From positions 1 to 13,166 of the forward strand of contig JAMPGN010000117.1 of NCBI GenBank assembly GCA_023663915.1: DNA of 13,166 bases. Direction: 5' to 3'. This DNA comes from Eubacterium sp. Lineage in GTDB: Bacteria > Bacillota_A > Clostridia > Lachnospirales > Lachnospiraceae. The stretch's first letter is position 1; each line of letters starts with the position of its first letter. Below are positions 8,701-13,166 of the stretch, piece by piece. The translations under genes and the position numbers were made by a program. Under the pieces are notes generated by a model. It was not told the origin of the DNA. It ran no database searches and worked only from the letters and a program-made list of their open reading frames with translations.

Positions 8701-11219
8701 AATTCATCCTCCCTCTCTATGCAGTGTGTCCGCAATTCTCCAGATTTGGCATCCAACTCATTATATTTCGGATAATCCAATAACGTTACATAACCGGATT
8801 TGGAAGGAGTAATCTCTTCAGCCTTATAGATACCCGGAACATATTCCCCATACATTACCGTCATATGCTGGGACTTCGGGCTATCCCATCTGCTCTGATA
8901 ACATACTCTGATTCCATGCTCTTCATTTTTAACATAAGTTGACGGATTCGTCGCGTATTGAAATGGAGCATAATCACTATCAATATCAGCATGAATGGTC
9001 AATTTCTGTCCATTTGTCTGTAGGGCAGCCGTTTTCAATACTGTCTGGCTATAGCCGCCTGTTGGCGTTTTGAAGGTAATATCCTCCAATGCGCCACAGT
9101 TATAAAACGCCTTCTCGCCCAATTCCTCAATAGCGCTGCCAATAGTTACCTCATTTAATTTTTCCCACTTGCCAAACTGCTTGCCGCCTGATGTGACGGT
9201 TATATTTTCAAAAGTCGAATTGCCAATCGTCTTAATCTTATCATTGATAACCACTTTCCTTACTGTTTTTGTCATGTTTGAATCAGAAAAGCAAGTTCCT
9301 GCTATGGCAACAACATCGGTTCCACCTACTTGATTAGGAATGGTTAATGTACCACCGTTGGGTACCGTTTTTCCTTCTACAAGAGTACATCTGATCAGCG
9401 TTCCCGTTTCCCGCTCAATACATTCCAGATATACACCCTCGCTGCAGATCTCGTAATACTCTTTGCCGCCTTCTGTATAAAGATACGGTACATATCCCAT
9501 CTCCGGATAAATACGGGTAACAGCATCCCATGTAGCCTTTCTCGGTCCAGCTTCTGTGCCGTCTGACTGATACGCCGGCCCTCTCACATAAAATTCCGGA
9601 TTACTTACAGTATTAAACAATTTATCAGAACTATAAGTTGCCTGCGAGCAAGAGTAAGCACCGTTATCCGGAAACTCCAAACATCCAAGATTAAAACAAT
9701 TATAGAAAAGATTATCAGGCACTTTTGCTTCTGCGGACTGTCCAAAGCTTTCCGGCATTACTACCGTGTCTAACTGTGTTCTCCCCGCTAATACGCAGTC
9801 TCCAAGCCCTACGTTTTTATCCTTCTGGTCGTACGACTGATTAATATCAGAAGGGAATCTGAATCTAGTCATACTAGTTCCGCCTGCCGGATTCACCGCA
9901 AAAGCGCCATCACCGATTGTATCCATCCGCATATTGCTGCCGCTAAGATCTACATCCTGTAAAGCAATCGCATTGTAAAAAGCATACGGATAAATTCTGA
10001 CCGGATTCATCGTCTGTGTAATCTGCGAGAAATCAATCGTAGTCAATGACCTGCATTCCGCAAACGCCCCCGGCCCTATTCCGCTCAAAGCCGACGGAAA
10101 AGTAATGCTTGTCAAACCGGTTCCATAGAAGCATTCTGTTCCAATATACTGGGCATTGTCCATTTCAACACTCGTCAGATTATTACAGCCCTTAAAAGCA
10201 CCGTCACTAATCAAAGTAACATAATTAATCGTGACAGCCGTAAGATTGGTACAGCCTGCGAAAGCATTTTTACCAATATATCTCAGATTCGTTGTCTGTG
10301 ACATATCAAGTGTATAAAGATTCTGTATGTTTTCAAACGCCTTGTCACCTATACCGCTGATTGTGATATCCGATATATATTGGAAACCGCGGCTGTCAAC
10401 TTTTTCTCCCTCCGCGATCTGCGACATATCAATTTTTTGAGGGATATAAACTGTAACATTCACACCATCCGAAGTTGTCCGCTCGGCATCATTAACCTCT
10501 ACCAGCCTATAACCATCCATATTATTACAAATGCAATAAACTTCCTCTTTCCATTGTACAAAATCCGAACAGGATTTTACAAGCGGCACAGGCAATTTAG
10601 ACGGATCAGCCCCCGCTGCCCTATATTCAGCCACAAACTTATCATACTCATCCGCATAATACTTTTTGATAAGATTAACTCCTAAGCCAACATCTTCCGG
10701 AGTATCAACTCTATATGTTGTAGAACCATTAAAGAAAGTCTCAACAAACGTTTTCTCTATTGTATTATATTCGCTGATAACCGTAGGATTAATTTTGCCT
10801 TGATCCAACGGATATGAATTATTATATTTACTAATAATATTTATCTGACTGCCAGAATTATTTGCATCGGCAACTCTAAAATATTTAAACTGCCAATCTA
10901 ACGTATATTCCTCTCCCACTGGTGCAATGATATAAGCCGAATTGTTCTGATTAGATGGCGGTGTCAATCCTTGTATCGTCACATTACTCGGCAGTAAGTC
11001 TATAATACTGTCCAAATCTGTCGAATCCGGATACGGATACGCATCCGGTTCCGGAACAACCGCTGCATAGGGAGATATCCCATCCAGTGCCGCCACATTC
11101 TCCGGTACCGGAATCGCCGCTACTGCGATCGCCGTAACCATAAGTACCGCTGACAGACTGCGTCTGATGCTTCTCTTCAATCTTCTTCTCGGTTTCTTAG
11201 CCGGTGTCTTCTTAGCCAT
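5778..11219 (-). CDS. Giant LRR / InlB-repeat surface protein with TPKTG sorting signal, 1813 residues
   Basis: A very large predicted adhesin. A strongly basic n-region (KKPRRRLKRSIRR) leads into a signal peptide ending near residue 45. An unassigned N-terminal region (about 60-280) is followed by BspA-type LRR blocks at about 285-560, 650-720 and 980-1290, interrupted by unassigned inserts. Two InlB B-type (Listeria-Bacteroides) repeats follow at about 1290-1455, recognisable by GYRFTGW and YKFLGWYYQGKVW. Next come a Ser/Thr/Asn linker (about 1457-1528), a divergent InlB-like repeat (about 1529-1595) and a C-terminal domain shared with the downstream protein (about 1635-1760). The sorting signal is TPKTGD at 1776-1781, then PIHPKWFL, a membrane stretch and a lysine-rich tail. 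AAGGAG lies 10 nt before the ATG. The gene sits between a class B sortase and a second sortase substrate, so it is the probable main substrate. GC content differs between its N-terminal and C-terminal parts. Confidence 0.92.
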   Translation of the reverse strand: MAKKTPAKKPRRRLKRSIRRSLSAVLMVTAIAVAAIPVPENVAALDGISPYAAVVPEPDAYPYPDSTDLDSIIDLLPSNVTIQGLTPPSNQNNSAYIIAPVGEEYTLDWQFKYFRVADANNSGSQINIISKYNNSYPLDQGKINPTVISEYNTIEKTFVETFFNGSTTYRVDTPEDVGLGVNLIKKYYADEYDKFVAEYRAAGADPSKLPVPLVKSCSDFVQWKEEVYCICNNMDGYRLVEVNDAERTTSDGVNVTVYIPQKIDMSQIAEGEKVDSRGFQYISDITISGIGDKAFENIQNLYTLDMSQTTNLRYIGKNAFAGCTNLTAVTINYVTLISDGAFKGCNNLTSVEMDNAQYIGTECFYGTGLTSITFPSALSGIGPGAFAECRSLTTIDFSQITQTMNPVRIYPYAFYNAIALQDVDLSGSNMRMDTIGDGAFAVNPAGGTSMTRFRFPSDINQSYDQKDKNVGLGDCVLAGRTQLDTVVMPESFGQSAEAKVPDNLFYNCFNLGCLEFPDNGAYSCSQATYSSDKLFNTVSNPEFYVRGPAYQSDGTEAGPRKATWDAVTRIYPEMGYVPYLYTEGGKEYYEICSEGVYLECIERETGTLIRCTLVEGKTVPNGGTLTIPNQVGGTDVVAIAGTCFSDSNMTKTVRKVVINDKIKTIGNSTFENITVTSGGKQFGKWEKLNEVTIGSAIEELGEKAFYNCGALEDITFKTPTGGYSQTVLKTAALQTNGQKLTIHADIDSDYAPFQYATNPSTYVKNEEHGIRVCYQSRWDSPKSQHMTVMYGEYVPGIYKAEEITPSKSGYVTLLDYPKYNELDAKSGELRTHCIEREDEFYQDYKAEKYDELRREFAIAWDSSGESAYSMTLNREPGGDPLYGPWINPDFCKEWAEWLPKPDATSYHPLTDWLFKPIVAQAADNPTAYFDQTGNRFNFLENYELYKGDINQVPRLSSLGEVMNYKGWNNFESNIIRSVEYIEIPNGVESIDTRSYHERNGDNWRAYLADKSEYWLSSSNSDNDASVVVPGLFSGAIEDYDSSQASDKAEYETEIKGNDRITTVTMPSVKYLPAYAFDNCERLTTVELGDAMELVGALPFRDCKRLVNLTGNERYPAENGILYENLSSEEEENYRIVECLMARGTEGTSVGSSTVIATNDPKIAYVSVIDKNAFEDCDGLSTVDLSEATKLKVIPENCFRDCDNLYRTYLPLSTNDIQDGAFVDVCKTYSVTPSTDKFSVTIKGKEVSISDGAFDPKNGVKIYTNEDTAAHRYATYYAKEGMRVDAPEAGNIYTVVFMDWDGTQIGSTQDVTNGRAVVPDTTELQQPDHRPGYRFTGWLGTHDQEVGEIITADCIFLAQYESDGTTVNGNYIVKFVNGLDGSSIGGGGAEKLGDEWVYYIPTESMPTSFAGAGYDVPREDTYDNYKFLGWYYQGKVWSPTAEITSGTTTVYALYEPKVTSGNTTNTSGNTTNTSRNTTNTSGNATNTSGNGTNTSGSTTSSSNNTTSSSTSSSSTSTSSTTSGSNSTATKYTVTVEGGEGSGSYDAGATVIISAHDAAEGTDFQKWTTESNGVTLASVSMPITTFVMPANNVTVKANYVEKSAATATPLSATGDSSRGTDNGNTRVDITKPGISNKDLATANVNGSTDNFIIKITETDEATRAVSDALTNKYGSLDNILYYAMDISLWDATGTYQLTGDQVAGLSVDITIPIPDALVAYGGNNMAGAVINGNQLENLNENFTTINGVPCIRFTATHFSPYTVYVDTGNLTEGMLDATPKTGDPIHPKWFLSIGLACLSVILFMKKDKVAKVKKA
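6736..6840 (-). repeat. 21-bp tandem repeat encoding GNTTNTS units
   Basis: Five consecutive 21-bp units begin at 6736, 6757, 6778, 6799 and 6820 and encode the seven-residue pattern GN(T/A/G)TNTS in the linker of the large LRR protein. Three units are nearly identical in DNA and the outer one is degraded. Such units can change number by slippage or recombination, which would change the length of the stalk between the wall anchor and the LRR head. The Thr/Ser/Asn content would suit glycosylation. Confidence 0.8.
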
Positions 11220-11279
11220 TCTATTCCTCTCCTTATTCCCCTATATATTTCTGTATGACCTTCTCGGTCTTACACGGAA

Positions 11280-11308
11280 TTTACAGATGTGTTATATCAC
11301 ATCGTAAA
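11280..11308. promoter_or_regulatory. Interrupted palindrome over a possible extended -10 box, upstream of the large LRR gene
   Basis: TTTAC-a-GATGTG-TTATAT-CACATC-GTAAA forms an 11-bp inverted repeat with one unpaired base in the 108-bp gap between the sortase and the large LRR gene. On the minus strand it covers TGATATAAC, which reads as an extended -10 (TGn plus TATAAC at 11296-11291). There is no T-run after it, so it is not a normal terminator. The core resembles a Crp/Fnr half-site pair (TGTGA-N4-ACACA with shorter spacing), but assignment to a regulator is speculative. It could control the LRR genes separately from the sortase. Confidence 0.45.
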
Positions 11309-11326
11309 ACAGATCACATTTTCAAG

Positions 11327-12568
11327 CTATAAAACTCTCTTCGCCACTACCACAAACCTGCCATCCTCCTCCGAGTTGTCACAGGTTGATAATGTCAGCA
11401 GTTCATCACCATAACTTGCCGTAACGCCGGTATCATACAGCGACAACGCCGCCATCTCCTGCATATTAGAGTTAAACTCCTTCTCGGATGCGGCATCCAA
11501 AAACTGATAATACTTAAATACAATCTCATCCTCATTATATATTCTCGAACGGAACACATACATGACTTCGTAAGTTCCCTTTTCATAGATTGTATCAAAC
11601 TGGATCGTGGAATGATTTTTGCAATAATCTTCGCTGCTGTACCTGTTCAGGTTGCCGAACATTTTGCCGGATTTCATGTGATGCCCGTATATGATAAGAT
11701 TGGTGCTTCTATGTACCACATCGCAGTCCTTGTCTAAAAACAGGCTTCCGTTCTTATCATATTCCTGACTGTAATTATGATCCAGATAGTACTCATTATT
11801 TGATGTCTGCATAACAGGATAGTCTATATTTGTATCGGCAATTTTGAGCCATCCGATTAGCCTTTTATTCTTATTGTAGAGAGTCTGGTATTCTTCCAAA
11901 ACCTCCAGCTCGACCTCTTCTTCCTCGGTATAGTGGATTGTTACGCCAGGTGGCGCTCCTCCCACCGCTAACGCCGTATTGCCTTTGAGTTCCGCAAGGC
12001 TCTCATAATTCGTCTGCGTCCTGTCCGAAAAGTAATAATACACGCCGAAATATCCAAAACATGCCACTGCCACAACAGAGCACAAAACAACTGTCAGCTT
12101 TCGTCGGCACTCACGCTTCTTTAACTCACGCAAAATTTCTTTCTGCATCCCCTTATTGTATGCATCTAGTGAAACATTTGCGTCCCCGGCATTTGCTGAC
12201 GGTTTTCCCTTCCCGCCCACATTTGTGCCGGAAGATTTCTTAACGGAAACAGATTTCGATGATTTAGCCGCTTTCCTATCGTTCCTGGAAGATTTTTTCT
12301 TTCCGGCAGGAAGCTTGCTGTTTTTATGATATCCCTGACGCTGGTACTTCTGCGCCAGTTCATAGATTTCATCCTCGAAATCAGTGCCGACAACCGTTTG
12401 AAAACGATATTTGCTATTCTGTATGTCCTCACACAGCGTAATCACTTCTCCCGGCTGCTCCATATGGACTTGTGTCTTGATCGCTTCGATCTTTGCCTGA
12501 TCCCTCAGAGCCGCCTTATAGTCCGCCTCTGTCCGGAATCTTCTTCCGGCAACTTCAAATCCCTCCAT
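11327..12568 (-). CDS. srtB: Class B sortase with long cytoplasmic N-terminal extension, 413 residues
   Basis: A membrane-bound transpeptidase that cuts sorting signals and links surface proteins to peptidoglycan. A single membrane anchor lies at about 158-180 (LTVVLCSVVAVACFGYFGVY). The catalytic domain covers about 230-413 with class B hallmarks: YNKNKRLIGWLKI and IDYPVMQ at the start, catalytic His296 in IIYGHHMK, Cys396 in LSTCDN and Arg404 in GRFVVVAKR. The usual class B enzyme has only a short cytoplasmic end. Here about 155 residues precede the membrane segment: a charged helical part (about 10-80) and a Lys/Ser-rich disordered part (about 85-125). GGGGAG lies 7 nt before the ATG at 12568. 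It is the first gene of the locus and precedes two proteins ending in TPKTG and SPNTG, motifs close to the (S/P)PxTG used by Clostridioides difficile SrtB, so these are its likely substrates. The symbol reflects class, not proven orthology. Confidence 0.93.
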   Translation of the reverse strand: MEGFEVAGRRFRTEADYKAALRDQAKIEAIKTQVHMEQPGEVITLCEDIQNSKYRFQTVVGTDFEDEIYELAQKYQRQGYHKNSKLPAGKKKSSRNDRKAAKSSKSVSVKKSSGTNVGGKGKPSANAGDANVSLDAYNKGMQKEILRELKKRECRRKLTVVLCSVVAVACFGYFGVYYYFSDRTQTNYESLAELKGNTALAVGGAPPGVTIHYTEEEEVELEVLEEYQTLYNKNKRLIGWLKIADTNIDYPVMQTSNNEYYLDHNYSQEYDKNGSLFLDKDCDVVHRSTNLIIYGHHMKSGKMFGNLNRYSSEDYCKNHSTIQFDTIYEKGTYEVMYVFRSRIYNEDEIVFKYYQFLDAASEKEFNSNMQEMAALSLYDTGVTASYGDELLTLSTCDNSEEDGRFVVVAKRVL

Positions 12569-12569
12569 G

Positions 12570-12581
12570 GGGGATCTCCCC
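12570..12581 (-). promoter_or_regulatory. Small GC hairpin covering the sortase Shine-Dalgarno sequence
   Basis: The leader immediately before the sortase ATG reads GGGG-AGAT-CCCC on the minus strand: four G-C pairs closed by a tetraloop. The stem contains the GGGGAG ribosome binding site. This could lower sortase translation relative to its abundant substrates. The stem is short, so the effect is uncertain. Confidence 0.4.
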
Positions 12582-12610
12582 TTTACCTTAAATATATGTA
12601 CCTAATAAAC

Positions 12611-12650
12611 CTAGTTTAACTTACTAGCATATAGTATAATTTTACTATAT
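12611..12650. promoter_or_regulatory. Two adjacent AT-rich inverted repeats in the sortase promoter region
   Basis: ATATAGTA and TACTATAT form a perfect 8-bp inverted repeat with a 6-bp spacer (12629-12650). CTAGT and ACTAG form a second, 5-bp repeat with a 7-bp spacer (12611-12627). The first overlaps the best -10 candidate. They may be operators or simply AT-rich promoter DNA. Confidence 0.4.
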
Positions 12651-12666
12651 CTTGAGATTTATGCAA
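12639..12666 (-). promoter_or_regulatory. Weak candidate promoter for the sortase locus
   Basis: On the minus strand TTGCAT (12666-12661) is followed by 16 bp and TAAAAT (12644-12639). The -10 matches well; the -35 matches in only three of six bases, so an activator or an alternative start is possible. No better pair was found in the 222-bp gap between the terminator and the sortase. Confidence 0.3.
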
Positions 12667-12675
12667 GTGTTTTGT

Positions 12676-12711
12676 CACAATTTACACAAGTTGGACACAA
12701 TTTTATACAAT
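12676..12711. repeat. Two direct repeats of CACAATTT 20 bp apart upstream of the sortase
   Basis: CACAATTT begins at 12676 and again at 12696, each followed by a related ACAA element. The 20-bp step is close to two helical turns, so two bound proteins would lie on the same DNA face, just upstream of the candidate -35 box. A regulator site is inferred from geometry only. Confidence 0.35.
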
Positions 12712-12735
12712 GTAAACACAGCATGCTTCCCTTCC

Positions 12736-12761
12736 AAAAAAGAAAACAACCGACAGGCTGT
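12736..12761 (-). terminator. Rho-independent terminator after the Rpn-like gene
   Basis: On the minus strand ACAGCC-TGTC-GGTTGT makes a 6-bp stem with one G-U pair and a tetraloop, followed by TTTCTTTTTT. It lies about 30 nt after the stop of the repeat-bearing gene at the right edge and separates it from the sortase locus. The stem is short, but the U-tract is good. Confidence 0.6.
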
Positions 12762-12790
12762 ATCCATCGATCGTTCTCCTATATTTGTCG

Positions 12791-13166
12791 CTATTTTATC
12801 AGGTCAAACTCGCGGAGAAGCCTGTCTCTCGCCGTCTCGTCCGTAGAGACTTTCTTTACATCATCGACCCTTCCCGCTTCCAATAGCAGATTGATCAGCT
12901 TAGCAAACAGGTCAAATCCTTGGGATATACCTTGAGCTACGCCTTGAGATATGCCCTGCGTTATGCCTTGGGATATGCCCTGCGTTATTCCTAGGGATAT
13001 ACCTTCAGACATACCCTGCGCCACGCCCCTCTCATATATACTGTCGCCTAATCCATTCATTCGCCCTACCTCCTCCATAGCTTTCGGATTCTGCCTTACA
13101 TCCACATAATTATCGATATGCGGCAAGTCTGCCTCAAACACGGCATCCAGATAATCCAGAAGCGCA
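12791..13166 (-). CDS. C-terminal part of a probable Rpn / PD-(D/E)XK nuclease-type protein, 5' end outside the window
   Basis: The reading frame is open from the right edge, giving about 124 visible residues before the TAG at 12791. The visible part starts ALLDYLDAVFEADLPHIDNYVD, then has a segment NPKAMEEVGRMNG, nine four-residue units of the type G(I/V)(S/T/A)Q (about 12-bp DNA units) and a helical end (FDLFAKLINLLLEAGRVDDV). A Gly-rich xQG/xEG repeat near the C-terminus is typical of the Rpn recombination-promoting nucleases and PDDEXK_2 'transposase' proteins of Clostridia, and this is the reason for the call. The catalytic domain is not in the window, so the family assignment is tentative and activity cannot be judged. 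A GTG at 13141 could be read as a start, but coding continues upstream of it. A terminator follows. Confidence 0.6.
   Translation of the reverse strand, partial: ALLDYLDAVFEADLPHIDNYVDVRQNPKAMEEVGRMNGLGDSIYERGVAQGMSEGISLGITQGISQGITQGISQGVAQGISQGFDLFAKLINLLLEAGRVDDVKKVSTDETARDRLLREFDLIK
12918..13025 (-). repeat. Nine 12-bp tandem units encoding G-(I/V)-x-Q tetrapeptides
   Basis: Nine in-phase 12-bp units run from 12918 to 13025 within the Rpn-like gene, alternating between two sequence types (CCTTGGGATATx and CCCTGCGTTATx on the plus strand). The 24-bp higher-order alternation points to duplication of a pair of units. All changes keep the frame and the Gly/Gln positions, so the repeat is under protein-level constraint. 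Confidence 0.75.

Noticed and set aside
11280..11308. Rho-independent terminator after the sortase gene.
   Set aside because: The hairpin is AT-rich and has no U-run after it on the minus strand.
12746..12832. Long-range pairing between ACAGGCTGT near 12754 and GCCTGTC near 12820 as a riboswitch-like alternative structure.
   Set aside because: The second arm is inside the Rpn-like coding region, only about seven bases pair, and the local terminator hairpin explains the first arm.
12652..12935. Short plus-strand open frames across the gap before the sortase and the Rpn-like gene.
   Set aside because: They lack ribosome binding sites, overlap promoter and terminator elements and run into the antisense of a better-supported gene.
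12918..13025. Possible CRISPR array.
   Set aside because: Units are contiguous 12-mers without spacers and stay in a protein reading frame.

Overview
The window looks like chromosome of a Gram-positive anaerobe of the Clostridia, most likely Lachnospiraceae. This rests on the class B sortase, the BspA-type LRR surface proteins with clostridial (S/T)PxTG sorting signals, strong AGGAG-type ribosome binding sites, a classical sigma-A promoter and moderate GC content. It is an inference from gene types, not a species match. Every credible gene lies on the minus strand, so transcription runs from the right edge to the left edge.

From right to left: (1) 13166-12791 is the C-terminal end of an Rpn/PD-(D/E)XK-type protein with a Gly/Gln tetrapeptide repeat, followed by a terminator. 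(2) A 222-bp regulatory gap with direct and inverted repeats leads into 12568-2924, a sortase/adhesin locus. It holds a class B sortase with a long cytoplasmic N-terminal extension, an 1813-residue LRR/InlB-repeat surface protein, and a 947-residue LRR surface protein starting 10 bp after it. Both surface proteins end in matching sorting signals (TPKTGD or SPNTGD, then x-IHPKWFL). The plain reading is a self-contained surface display unit: the sortase anchors its two neighbours to the wall. (3) 2923-1639 is an AT-rich block of three small genes: a multi-pass membrane protein without a convincing start, a 62-residue protein and a 211-residue protein. It ends in a clear terminator. Its front end is in the same reading frame as the LRR gene and begins right after that gene's TAG, which suggests a truncation or insertion junction. 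(4) 1509-589 is a leaderless subtilisin-like protease with an intact catalytic triad. (5) 455-1 is the start of a GntR/FCD-family regulator. Its consensus promoter overlaps the protease stop codon, and its -10 box sits inside a perfect 12-bp palindrome, as expected for autorepression.

The points most worth pursuing are the dedicated sortase-substrate set with its extended sorting signal and extended sortase N-terminus, the AT-rich unknown cassette, and the GntR operator/promoter.
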